A stretch of DNA of 53,414 nucleotides. Source: JAICNG01 sp035765135 (lineage in GTDB: Bacteria > Gemmatimonadota > Gemmatimonadetes > Gemmatimonadales > Gemmatimonadaceae). The position numbers were made by a program, and so were the translations under genes. Positions within the stretch are counted from its first letter, which is position 1; each line of letters opens with the position of its first letter. The notes beneath the pieces were generated by a model that was not told the DNA's origin, did not search any database, and was given only the letters and a program-made list of their open reading frames with translations. The stretch covers positions 1 through 53,414 of the forward strand of contig DASTYE010000100.1 in assembly GCA_035765135.1 (NCBI GenBank). Direction: 5' to 3'. This document shows, one piece after another, positions 6,076 to 14,681 of the stretch.

Positions 6076-8649
6076 ATGACGCGACCCCTGCTCGCCGCTC
6101 TGCTTGCTCTGTCCGTCCTCCTTCCCCCCGCCCTCGCTCAAGAGCGGGGCAGCGCGGCGCTGGCGGGCCTCGTCGATGGCCTCGGCGTCAGCGCGCGCGT
6201 GCTGCTCGTTGCGGCCCATCCCGATGATGAGGATACCGCTCTCCTCGCCTGGCTCGTGCATCGCGAGCATGCCGACGCGGCCTACCTCTCGCTCACGCGC
6301 GGCGACGGTGGCCAGAACCTCATCGGCGACGAGCTGGGAGAGGCGTTAGGCGTCATCCGCAGCGAGGAGCTCCTGGCCGCGCGGCGGCTCGACGGAGCGA
6401 CCCAATACTTCACGCGCGCCTACGACTTCGGGTTCTCGAAGAGCGCCGAAGAGACCTATATGCACTGGCCGAAGGATTCGGTCCTCCGCGATGTCGTGAC
6501 GGTGATTCGCGCCTACCGGCCACACCTGGTCGTCGCGATCTTCAGCGGAACGCCGCGCGACGGTCACGGGCACCATCAGGTCTCCGGCATTCTCGCGCGC
6601 GAAGCGTACGATGCCGCCGCCGACACGGTGCGCTTTCCTCGCGCCGCCACCGCCGGACACGGAGCGTGGCGCGCGTCGAAGCTCTACCTCGGCGCGTATC
6701 AGTCACGGGATCGCGCAACGGTGCGATTCAACGTCGGCGAGTACGACCCGCTGCTCGGACGGTCGTATTACGAGATCGCGATGGAATCGCGGTCCCAGCA
6801 CAAATCGCAGGCGTTCGGCCGATTGCAGCGTCGCGGCTCGCAGCCGCACTGGCTCATGCTCGAGAAGACGAGCTCCGAGCCGGTGACCAACGGCGTCAGC
6901 GAGCGATCGCCCTTCGACGGAGTGGACACGACGTGGGCGCGCCTCCGTCCCGCCGCCGCTCGCATCTCTCGTGAGGCGGCGGCCGCGATCGACTCGCTGC
7001 CAGCGGCGACGACGGCGGCTCGTGCCAGCCTCGACTTTCGTCGTCCGACGACCGTCGTCCCCGCGCTGGTGCACGTGCATCGGCTGCTCTCGCGTGTGCG
7101 CGACGCGCGCGTCTCCGATCCCGACGTCGAGGCGTCCGTGCGATCCGGCCTTTCGCGCGTGACTCGCGCCTTGATCGAAGCCACCGGCGTCGCCGTCGAG
7201 GCGACGGCCGAGCGCGACGCGGTGGCGCAGGGAGACACCGTCCGCGTGGACGTGACTCTCCACGCGCGCGGCGATGTCCCCGTCACGGTGAGGCGCGTGC
7301 GAATCGAAGGGCCGGACGTGAGACCGGTCGAGATTCTGGGCGACGCGCGCGCGACCGTCATGCCCGACAGCTCGATGTCCTGGCGGGGAACTGTGCGCGG
7401 CGCGCGGCTGACGCAGCCGTGGTGGCTCGCCTACGGGCGCCGCGGCGATGTTTTCGACGTTCCGCGCACGGAGATCGCGCAGGCCGAAAGTCAACGACCG
7501 ACGGCCGCGGTCGCTCGTGTCGCGCTCGCGATCGATGGGATGGAGCTCGACGCCGAGGCGCCGGTGGTCCACCGGCGTGCTGATCCGGTACGGGGCGATG
7601 TGCAGCGGCCCCTCGCCGTCGTGCCGCCGGTCGCGGTGACGCTCGCGCGAAGAGTCGAGTATGCTCGCGCCAACGCCCCCCTCGAGCGCGTCGAGCGCGT
7701 CGAGCTGCGCTCGGCCCTGACGACGCCCACCGATGTCACGGTCTCGCTCGCTGTTCCCGCAGGACTTGCCACCGAGGGCGCGAAACGGGCGACGCTCGCG
7801 CCGGGAGGAACCGAGGCCGTGGAGTTCACCGTCCGCGGCGTGCCGCGTGCCGCGCGCGCCGACCTTCGCGGCGTCGTCGAGGCGCGTGGTGAGCGGTTCC
7901 GCGAGGGGTACACGGAGATCGAGTACGATCACATCACGCCGCAGCGGATGTATCGCGAAGCCGCGCTCGACCTGCAGGGTGTCGATATCACGCTCGCTCC
8001 GAACGTGCGGGTCGCATACATCCCCGGGGCGGGAGACAACGTCGCTCCGATGCTGCGTCAATTGGGGGTAGCCCTCACCGTCATCCAGCCCGCCGCAGTC
8101 GCGACCACCGATTTCTCGTCGTACTCGACGGTGGTCGTCGGGACGCGCGCTTACGAATCCCACCCCGAGCTCATCCAGCACAACGCCCGATTGCTCGACT
8201 ACGCACGCCGCGGCGGGACGCTCGTCGTTCAGTACGGTCAGTACGAGATGACGCGACCGGGGATGATGCCCTATCCTATCACGATCAACCGACCGCACAC
8301 GCGCGTGACGGTCGAGGGCGCGCCAGTGACATTCGTTGAACCCGGACATCCGACGTTGCGCACACCCAATCGCATTGGGCCGGCGGACTTCGAAGGGTGG
8401 ATTCAGGAGCGCGCGCTGTACATGCCGGCGCAGTTCGACAGCTCGTACACCGCGCCGCTGGCGATGAACGATCCTGGCGAGCCGCCCTCGCGCGGCGCGC
8501 TGCTCGTCGCCCCCTACGGGCGCGGGCTCTACGTATACACGACAATGTCGTTTTTCCGACAGCTCCCCGCCGGGGTTCCGGGAGCCGCCCGTCTGTTCGT
8601 CAACCTGTTGAGCGCAAGAGCCGCTCAGGCGGGGCAGGTGACTCCATGA
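6076..8649 (+). CDS. Secreted PIG-L family deacetylase with C-terminal amidotransferase-like domain
   Basis: An 857-aa exported protein with signal peptide MTRPLLAALLALSVLLPPALA cleaved before QERG. Residues about 45-250 are a PIG-L/LmbE zinc deacetylase with the metal motif AAHPDDED and the second site GHGHHQ. This family removes acetyl groups from N-acetylglucosamine-type sugars. A long beta-rich middle (about 400-640) resembles NEW3/CARDB-like adhesive domains. The C-terminus (FSSYSTVVVGTRAYESHPEL ... GGTLVVQYGQYE) resembles the glutamine-amidotransferase-like fold with no obvious catalytic Cys. This long periplasmic architecture is known in Bacteroidetes and Gemmatimonadota, substrate undefined. 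ATG 6076 follows an AGAAAGA ribosome-binding site; the in-frame ATG at 6004 lies in repeat B and is rejected. Its stop overlaps the next start (ATGA). Confidence 0.88.
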   Translation: MTRPLLAALLALSVLLPPALAQERGSAALAGLVDGLGVSARVLLVAAHPDDEDTALLAWLVHREHADAAYLSLTRGDGGQNLIGDELGEALGVIRSEELLAARRLDGATQYFTRAYDFGFSKSAEETYMHWPKDSVLRDVVTVIRAYRPHLVVAIFSGTPRDGHGHHQVSGILAREAYDAAADTVRFPRAATAGHGAWRASKLYLGAYQSRDRATVRFNVGEYDPLLGRSYYEIAMESRSQHKSQAFGRLQRRGSQPHWLMLEKTSSEPVTNGVSERSPFDGVDTTWARLRPAAARISREAAAAIDSLPAATTAARASLDFRRPTTVVPALVHVHRLLSRVRDARVSDPDVEASVRSGLSRVTRALIEATGVAVEATAERDAVAQGDTVRVDVTLHARGDVPVTVRRVRIEGPDVRPVEILGDARATVMPDSSMSWRGTVRGARLTQPWWLAYGRRGDVFDVPRTEIAQAESQRPTAAVARVALAIDGMELDAEAPVVHRRADPVRGDVQRPLAVVPPVAVTLARRVEYARANAPLERVERVELRSALTTPTDVTVSLAVPAGLATEGAKRATLAPGGTEAVEFTVRGVPRAARADLRGVVEARGERFREGYTEIEYDHITPQRMYREAALDLQGVDITLAPNVRVAYIPGAGDNVAPMLRQLGVALTVIQPAAVATTDFSSYSTVVVGTRAYESHPELIQHNARLLDYARRGGTLVVQYGQYEMTRPGMMPYPITINRPHTRVTVEGAPVTFVEPGHPTLRTPNRIGPADFEGWIQERALYMPAQFDSSYTAPLAMNDPGEPPSRGALLVAPYGRGLYVYTTMSFFRQLPAGVPGAARLFVNLLSARAAQAGQVTP

Positions 8650-9677
8650 GACGAGCCTTCGCTCTCCTGACCGCCGCGGTGTTGATGGCCTGCGGCGGAG
8701 ACTCTGGAAGGACTGTTCTCACCGTGTATTCCCCGCACGGCAAGGATCTCCTTCAGCATTACGAGTTGGGCTTCGAGGCCACCGACTCCACCGTCGATGT
8801 CCAGTGGGTGGACATGGGCTCGCAGGAGATCCTCGATCGCCTGCGCGCGGAAGCAGCCAATCCGCAGACGGACCTCTGGTTCGGCGCTCCGGCGGAGATT
8901 TTCGAGCGGGCAGCGAAGGAAGGGCTGCTGCAGCCGTATCGCCCGACGTGGGCCGACGCGGTGCCTGACGACGCACACGATGCGAACGACCTCTGGTACG
9001 GAACCTACCTCACGCCGGAGGTCATCGGATACAACTCGGACGCGGTCACGGCCGCCGAGGCGCCGAAGGACTGGGACGAGGTACTCGACCCGAAGTGGCG
9101 TGGCCGGATCATCATCCGCGATCCGATCGCCTCGGGAACGATGCGCGCGATCTTCGGCGCCATCATCGCGCGTGAGCTTGCGCGCACGGGCTCGACCAAA
9201 GCGGGGTACGACTGGCTCCTGCGGCTCGATGCGAACACGAAGGAGTACACGCTCAACCCGACCATTCTCTATCAAAAGCTCGGACGACAGGAAGGGGTCG
9301 TCACGCTCTACAACATGCCCGACATGGCCACGTTGCGGCAGCGAACGAAGATGCCGGTGAGCTGGGTGGTGCCAGCGAGCGGCACGCCGGTGCTCGTCGA
9401 GGGAATCGCGATCGTGAAAGGAGCAAAGCACCCCGAGGTAGCGAAGCGCTTCTACGAGTTCGTGACGTCGTCACCATCGCTGCTGACCGCCGCGGAGGAC
9501 TTCCTCCGAATTCCTGCTCGCACCGATCTGCCGGCTGATTCGCTCCCAGCCTGGATCCGTGATGCCAAGAGCACAATGAAGACGATGCCGGTGAACCGGC
9601 AGCTGCTCGCCGATTCGCTCGACGTCTGGATGCGCTACTGGGACGCCAACATCCGGAATCGCGGCAAGCGCTCGTGA
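8646..9677 (+). CDS. ABC importer substrate-binding lipoprotein (AfuA/FutA class)
   Basis: A 343-aa extracellular solute-binding protein of family 1. The lipoprotein signal MRRAFALLTAAVLMAC ends in the lipobox LMAC; the mature protein starts CGGDSGRTVLTVYSPHGKDL. This opening strand and the later DLWFGAPAEIFERAAKEGLLQPY and GVVTLYNMPDMA regions are typical of the ferric-iron / 2-aminoethylphosphonate / spermidine type binders. I cannot confirm the twin Tyr of true ferric-binding proteins, so the substrate is open. Start ATG 8646 overlaps the PIG-L stop and its own stop overlaps the ATPase start (GTGA), so the importer is translationally coupled and probably co-transcribed with the deacetylase. 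Confidence 0.88.
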   Translation: MRRAFALLTAAVLMACGGDSGRTVLTVYSPHGKDLLQHYELGFEATDSTVDVQWVDMGSQEILDRLRAEAANPQTDLWFGAPAEIFERAAKEGLLQPYRPTWADAVPDDAHDANDLWYGTYLTPEVIGYNSDAVTAAEAPKDWDEVLDPKWRGRIIIRDPIASGTMRAIFGAIIARELARTGSTKAGYDWLLRLDANTKEYTLNPTILYQKLGRQEGVVTLYNMPDMATLRQRTKMPVSWVVPASGTPVLVEGIAIVKGAKHPEVAKRFYEFVTSSPSLLTAAEDFLRIPARTDLPADSLPAWIRDAKSTMKTMPVNRQLLADSLDVWMRYWDANIRNRGKRS

Positions 9678-10732
9678 CCGCCGCGGCGCTGTCGCTCGAG
9701 GGGGTGACGCGCCGCTTCGGCGGACTCGGCGGGACCCGCGCCGTCGATGCGCTCACGCTCGACGTGCAGCAGGGCGAGCTGCTCGCGTTGATCGGCGCGT
9801 CGGGCTCGGGCAAGACGACCACGCTTCGCATCATCGCGGGTCACGAGATGCCTGACGAGGGGCGCGTGCTCCTCGACGGTCGCGACATCACCGGGCTGCC
9901 GCCGCGGCAACGCGGGTTCGGCATGGTTTTCCAGCACTACGCGCTCTTCCCTCACATGACGGTGGGGGAGAACGTCGCGTTCGGGCTCGAGGCGCGCGGC
10001 GTCGCGAAGTACGAACGCCGCGAGCGCGCCGAGCGCGCGCTGGCGAACGTGGGGCTCGGCGGGGCTGGGCCGCGGCAGGTACAGTCCCTGTCCGGCGGCG
10101 AGCAGCAGCGCGTCGCCCTCGCGCGCGCGCTGATCATCGAGCCGAAAGTGCTGCTGCTCGATGAGCCGCTGTCGAACCTCGACCCGACGCTCCGCCGCAG
10201 CACGCGCGACGAGCTGCGCGCCATGCTCCATCGGCTCGGCGTCACGGCCGTGTTCGTGACGCACGATCAGGAGGACGCCTTCGCTGTCGCCGATCGAATC
10301 GCCTTGCTCGAGCGCGGCCGGCTGCTTCAGGTCGGACGACCCGAGGAGCTGTACGACCGCCCGGCCACGCGGTCGGTCGCCGAGTTCATTGGTCGCGCCA
10401 CTATCGTTCCGGCCCGCGTCGATGGCGATCGGGCGATTGTCACCATTGGTGGCAGGTCCCGTGAGATACGCGCGACCCTCGCGAGCAGCGCCACGCGAAG
10501 CGACACGGCTCATGCCGTGCTGCGTCCGGATGCGCTGGAGATGGTGGAGGTCCCAGAGTCCAGCGATTGGCCAGGCACGATCGTCGAGCGCCGGTTCGCC
10601 GGCGCGCTGCTCGCCTATCGAGTGAAGCTGGCCGACGATCTCGAGGTCGAAGTGCACACGACCGAGCGCGGTCGCGAGATCGGCGAGTCGGTCGGCGTGC
10701 GCGTGGCGCGCGAGCCGGTAGCGGTGGTATGA
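9674..10732 (+). CDS. ABC importer ATPase (FbpC/AfuC class)
   Basis: A 352-aa nucleotide-binding subunit. Walker A GASGSGKTT, Q-loop FQHYALFPHMTV, signature LSGGEQQRVALARAL, Walker B VLLLDEPLSNLD and switch THDQEDA are all present in the first 240 residues. The last 110 residues form a TOBE-type regulatory domain, usual for iron, polyamine and phosphonate importers. The start is GTG 9674 inside GTGA; the stop overlaps the permease ATG (ATGA). Confidence 0.95.
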   Translation: MTAAALSLEGVTRRFGGLGGTRAVDALTLDVQQGELLALIGASGSGKTTTLRIIAGHEMPDEGRVLLDGRDITGLPPRQRGFGMVFQHYALFPHMTVGENVAFGLEARGVAKYERRERAERALANVGLGGAGPRQVQSLSGGEQQRVALARALIIEPKVLLLDEPLSNLDPTLRRSTRDELRAMLHRLGVTAVFVTHDQEDAFAVADRIALLERGRLLQVGRPEELYDRPATRSVAEFIGRATIVPARVDGDRAIVTIGGRSREIRATLASSATRSDTAHAVLRPDALEMVEVPESSDWPGTIVERRFAGALLAYRVKLADDLEVEVHTTERGREIGESVGVRVAREPVAVV

Positions 10733-12498
10733 CGCCGAACGAGGACCGAGGACCGAGGACACCGCGGAAGACGCTGCGGTTTCCGGTACCGGTGATCGAC
10801 ACGGACGTCGGAATCCCAGTTCCTCGTTCCTCGTTCCTCGGTCGCACTTATTTCCTCGCCGCCCCCGTCGTCGCGCTGCTCCTCTGGGCCGTCGTCTATC
10901 CGAACCTGTCCGTCATCATCGAGTCGTTCGCCGACGGCGCGCGGGCGTGGAAGGAGTTCTTCGCCAGCCCCGCCGATCGTGAGGCGGTCGTTTCGACACT
11001 GATCGTGTCGGTCGGATCGGTCATCTCGGCGACGCTCATTGGCGTTCCGCTCGCGTTCCTGCTGGCCCGCTTCGAGTTTCGGGGGCGCCGTACCCTGAGC
11101 GCGATCGCGACGCTCCCCGCCGCCCTGCCACCGCTCGTCGGCGTGGTCGCGTTCATGTTTCTGTACGGCGAGAGCGGAATCGTCACTCGCATCGTCCAGC
11201 GCGCGCTCGGTCTCGAGGGCGCGCCGTGGTCGCTCACGGGACTGTGGGCGATCATCTTCGTGCACGCGTATACGATGTACGTGTACGTCTTTCTCTTCGT
11301 GACCGCGGGCCTCGAGCGCATCGACACGACGCTCGACGAAGCCGCCGAAGGGCTGGGCGCATCGCGGCGCACGCGACTCCGTCGCGTCACGTTGCCACTG
11401 CTGACGCCATCGATCGCCGGCGCCATGCTTCTCGTCTTCCTGAGCGCGCTCGGCTCGTTTTCCGCGCCCTATGTATTCGGCGGTGGCATCCGCGTGCTCT
11501 CGACGCAAATCGTTGCGTCGAAGCTCAACGGCAACCTCGGGCTCGCGTACGCCGAGACGGCGGTGCTCGCCCTGGCGGCCGTGGTTGGTCTCGTGACCCT
11601 TCGCCGGTTCGAGCGACGCCGGAGCTACGCGATGGCGGGGAAGGGACGTCAGACGCGGGCGGTCGTGGCCTCGCCGGTCGTGCGCGCGCTGCTTCCATTT
11701 CTCGCGTTCATGGTGGTCGCGATACTCCTGTTGCCTCACGCGATGGTGGTGCTCGTCTCGTTCGCGCGTGATGGAGCATGGACGACGCAGGTGCTGCCAC
11801 CCGAGTACACGCTCGACAACTTCCGCCGAATGGCAACGGATCCGGCGCTCTGGGTCCCCATTCGGAACAGCGTGTCGATGGCGTTGATCGCGACCGCCGC
11901 GAACGTCGTCATCTGCTTCGTGGCCGCATACCTCATCGTCCTCCGGCGCTTTCCCGGACGTCGGCTGCTCGAGCTGCTGGTCGCTCTGCCATGGGCGATT
12001 CCGGCGACCGCCATCGCGATCGGGCTCGCGTCGACGTTCAACCGCAACGACCCGCTCACGCTGCGGGTACTGCTCGTCGGCACGTTCTGGATTCTCCCGC
12101 TCGCGTATTTCGTTCGCGGCATTCCGCTCGTCGCGGCGGCGGTGGAAGGGTCGCTCAAGCAAATGGACCCCTCACTCGAGGATGCCGCGCACGGACTCGG
12201 CGCTTCATGGCTGATGGCGGTTCGGCGCGTGATCCTTCCAGCCGCGCGGCCTGGCCTCATCGCCGGCGCCCTCCTCGCCGCGGTCACGGCGGTTGGAGAG
12301 TTCGTCGCCAGCATCGTCCTCTACACGCACGCCAACCGCCCGATCGCCGTCGAGATCCTCGCGCAACTGCGCAACCTCGCCTTTGGGACAGCCGCGGCTT
12401 ACAGCGTACTGCTGATCGGGCTCGTGCTCACGATCACGTTGGTGGCGCGGTGGGCGGAGGGCCGGCTGGCGCGGGGGAGGGTGGTCGTCGGGGCGTGA
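10729..12498 (+). CDS. ABC importer permease, two fused membrane domains (FbpB/AfuB class)
   Basis: A 589-aa inner-membrane protein with two tandem binding-protein-dependent permease domains, each with its EAA coupling loop: LDEAAEGLGASRRTRLRRVT in the first half and LEDAAHGLGASWLMAVRRVI in the second. This double-length architecture is normal for FbpB. ATG 10729 lies in the ATPase stop. The first 40 residues (MTPNEDRGPRTP ... VPRSSFLGR) are not family sequence: they are encoded by hairpin element J (10734-10845) read in frame, so the protein carries an added hydrophilic cytoplasmic tail before its first membrane helix. Confidence 0.93.
   Translation: MTPNEDRGPRTPRKTLRFPVPVIDTDVGIPVPRSSFLGRTYFLAAPVVALLLWAVVYPNLSVIIESFADGARAWKEFFASPADREAVVSTLIVSVGSVISATLIGVPLAFLLARFEFRGRRTLSAIATLPAALPPLVGVVAFMFLYGESGIVTRIVQRALGLEGAPWSLTGLWAIIFVHAYTMYVYVFLFVTAGLERIDTTLDEAAEGLGASRRTRLRRVTLPLLTPSIAGAMLLVFLSALGSFSAPYVFGGGIRVLSTQIVASKLNGNLGLAYAETAVLALAAVVGLVTLRRFERRRSYAMAGKGRQTRAVVASPVVRALLPFLAFMVVAILLLPHAMVVLVSFARDGAWTTQVLPPEYTLDNFRRMATDPALWVPIRNSVSMALIATAANVVICFVAAYLIVLRRFPGRRLLELLVALPWAIPATAIAIGLASTFNRNDPLTLRVLLVGTFWILPLAYFVRGIPLVAAAVEGSLKQMDPSLEDAAHGLGASWLMAVRRVILPAARPGLIAGALLAAVTAVGEFVASIVLYTHANRPIAVEILAQLRNLAFGTAAAYSVLLIGLVLTITLVARWAEGRLARGRVVVGA
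10734..10845. repeat. Long hairpin element J (GAGGACCGAGGA class) inside a coding sequence
   Basis: Left arm 10734-10760 is GAACGAGG followed by ACCGAGG units; right arm 10818-10845 is built of TTCCTCG units. They pair imperfectly over about 25 bases. The element lies wholly within codons 3-39 of the permease gene. Its translated words (NEDRG, VPRSSF) match a frame of element K at 18.97 kb, which supports common origin. Confidence 0.8.
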
Positions 12499-12510
12499 TC
12501 CTATGGTTGG

Positions 12511-12539
12511 ACGGCAGAGACATCAGATGTCTTTGCCGT
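12511..12539. terminator. Bidirectional hairpin between convergent genes
   Basis: 13-bp arms (ACGGCAGAGACAT and ATGTCTTTGCCGT, one G-U pair) around a 3-base loop fill the 42-base space between the permease stop and the stop of the convergent glycosyltransferase gene. No U-run; probably serves both strands. Confidence 0.65.
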
Positions 12540-12540
12540 T

Positions 12541-14577
12541 CTACTTGAGCCCTCTCGCCGCTCGCAGCACCGAGTCGCGTGATACCCGCTCGAACCTCGG
12601 CGGAGCTCCGGATGTCGAATCCCGCGGCCTCAACAGCCACACGTCGCGATCGGGGTGCTCCGCCAGCAACAGTGTGTCGCGCTCGTGAAGGTCGCGCGCA
12701 TACACCGTGCTGTCCGCGCCGGCGAGCATGAGTGGCGTCAACAGAGTGAAGCCGCGTCTATCATCGGCGATACGCTGGAGACATCGCGGAGTGTAGCGCG
12801 CACCAGGGAGCACGCGCTCGCTCACGTCGGGCGAGAGCGTGGAAGGAATGACGCGCAGCGAATCCCTCATCAATGGCGCGAACGCGTCAGCGGCCGCCTG
12901 CCCACGCACTCCCTGACGCTCGAGACGGTCGAGCCCCTGCTCGAGCAGGCACGCGTCGACGCGTGAGTACAGTCGTTCGGTCTGCGCTCTCGTGAGGCCC
13001 AGAGCCCACAGACGCGCCACCAGCTGCGCGCCCCAGCTCTCGCGCACGAAGACGAGGCCGCGTCGAACGCCGGCCTCACGCGCCGCAGCATCCGCGTCCC
13101 ATCGCATAGTCGCCAGTCCGGCGGCGTACTGCCGCGCCCGCTGCGGCCCGAGCGAGACCGCGGCGATAACGGACGCGGCGCCCAGGGAGTACACGGTCGC
13201 GCGCAACGCCAGTCCATCCCCAACGCGCTCGTGCACGAACGCCGGTAGACGCGCGGTCCAGAGCGAGAGGAGCGGCGCCAGCGGGTACATGTAGCGCGGG
13301 CCGAGATAGAACCCGTCGTGCCAGAACGCGAAGTACATGGTGACGAGCAGGGCGCCGCTGCCTAACAAATACCTATCGAAGCGGTCGAGGCGCGGCGCGA
13401 GGGCGAGCGCGAGGACTGCCGGCAGCAGCGACGGGATCGGCCACTCGAACAGATACGTCTGGAGACGCAGGAAGTAGAGATTGATCAGCTCGAGACCCTG
13501 CGCGGGCGAATGCTGCGCTCCCCACGGCGTCGATCGGAAGCCAAGCCCGTGCTCTCGTCCCCACAACATCTCGTAACCGAGCAGCAGTGGGTCGCCGGTG
13601 GTCCGCGCGTTGAACCACGCCAGCGCGGCGAGCGGAACCGCCACGCCCACACCGGCGACGACGGCCTCCACCCAACGGCTCGGGCGCCGAATCGCGCGGA
13701 CGAGGAGCCACACCGCGGCCGGAAGAGCGAACGATACCGCGTCGATCGGACGGATCATCGCCGCGATGCCGAGCGCGAGCCCGAGCACCAGTGCGGCAAC
13801 GGGGTGCCCGCCATCGTCCTTCACGGTGTGCGCGAGCGCGGCGACGGCGACCATGAGCCACATCAGCGCGGTCGCGTGATTCATGTACGTCGCCGACATG
13901 AACGCGACGAACGGCGCGAGCGCGAAGAGCACGAGCGTTCCCACCCGCACCGTTTGCCGAGGCTCTGCGACTCGCAGGTAAACTCCAAAGGCGGCGACGG
14001 CGACTCCCCCCGCGAGCGGCACGATGATCCACGGCGCGCCGATGATCTCGCCGATGGCGAGCATGGCCGAGTGCCCGGGCGGGAAGTGTGAGAACGCTCT
14101 ACCCTGTGCCTCGACCAGATGAATCCCGCTGAAGAATTCGGGGTGCGAGGCGACGGGCTTCGTCAAGCGCCCCTCGCCGAAAACTCGCGCCTGCCACACC
14201 TGGAAGATCTCGTCGATCAGCAGCGGGCGCGCATCGAAGACGAGGTGGGCGATCACGGCGTAGGCGATGACCCCCAGCGCCGCGATCGCCACGAGCATCA
14301 GCACGAACCGGCTGTCGAGTGCCGAGGCGACGTGCGTTCCCATGCCCTCCCGCCAGAGCAGTGGGATGCGGCGCGACGCGATGGCCAGGATGAGCCCGAT
14401 TCCGACCGCCAGGGCGCTGCCGGTCACCCAGGTCGAAGCCACGGGGCCGTACCAGCTTGCGTGGTGTCCGCCGGCAATCCAGTTCGCCAATGGCAAAAAG
14501 GCGAGGACCGCGATCGCGATGGCGGCGGCGACCGCGAGCGGGTCGATCCGGGGTGGAGACTGTGAGGGTGAGCGCAT
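12541..14577 (-). CDS. Polytopic membrane glycosyltransferase (GT39/PMT-like)
   Basis: A 678-aa membrane protein with about ten hydrophobic segments in the first 470 residues and a soluble C-terminal domain of about 190 residues. The first periplasmic loop contains LLIDEIFQVWQARVF, the acidic pair used by GT-C fold enzymes such as dolichyl-phosphate-mannose protein mannosyltransferases and ArnT. The loop continues HFPPGHSAML, the usual P-G-x-S context. It would transfer a sugar from a polyprenyl-phosphate donor on the outer side of the inner membrane. Acceptor unknown; no other glycan genes are adjacent. Convergent with the ABC permease gene and divergent from the kinase operon. Confidence 0.75.
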   Translation of the reverse strand: MRSPSQSPPRIDPLAVAAAIAIAVLAFLPLANWIAGGHHASWYGPVASTWVTGSALAVGIGLILAIASRRIPLLWREGMGTHVASALDSRFVLMLVAIAALGVIAYAVIAHLVFDARPLLIDEIFQVWQARVFGEGRLTKPVASHPEFFSGIHLVEAQGRAFSHFPPGHSAMLAIGEIIGAPWIIVPLAGGVAVAAFGVYLRVAEPRQTVRVGTLVLFALAPFVAFMSATYMNHATALMWLMVAVAALAHTVKDDGGHPVAALVLGLALGIAAMIRPIDAVSFALPAAVWLLVRAIRRPSRWVEAVVAGVGVAVPLAALAWFNARTTGDPLLLGYEMLWGREHGLGFRSTPWGAQHSPAQGLELINLYFLRLQTYLFEWPIPSLLPAVLALALAPRLDRFDRYLLGSGALLVTMYFAFWHDGFYLGPRYMYPLAPLLSLWTARLPAFVHERVGDGLALRATVYSLGAASVIAAVSLGPQRARQYAAGLATMRWDADAAAREAGVRRGLVFVRESWGAQLVARLWALGLTRAQTERLYSRVDACLLEQGLDRLERQGVRGQAAADAFAPLMRDSLRVIPSTLSPDVSERVLPGARYTPRCLQRIADDRRGFTLLTPLMLAGADSTVYARDLHERDTLLLAEHPDRDVWLLRPRDSTSGAPPRFERVSRDSVLRAARGLK

Positions 14578-14681
14578 GCGCTGGTGGACGAGTCACGGAC
14601 GATGTCTGCAACGGCGCTCGCCCTCACGAATGCTTCCCCCTAGATTGAGGCCTGACGCGGCGGACGAAGAACCGAGGCCAT

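Noticed and set aside
6703..8349. Minus-strand frame of 548 aa across the PIG-L gene
   Set aside because: Arg/His/Asp-rich without hydrophobic core; the plus-strand gene has signal peptide and catalytic motifs.
10615..12162. Minus-strand open frame of 515 aa across the ABC permease
   Set aside because: It is dominated by Arg, Glu, Asp and His in long runs, the usual antisense image of a membrane protein gene. No ribosome-binding site.
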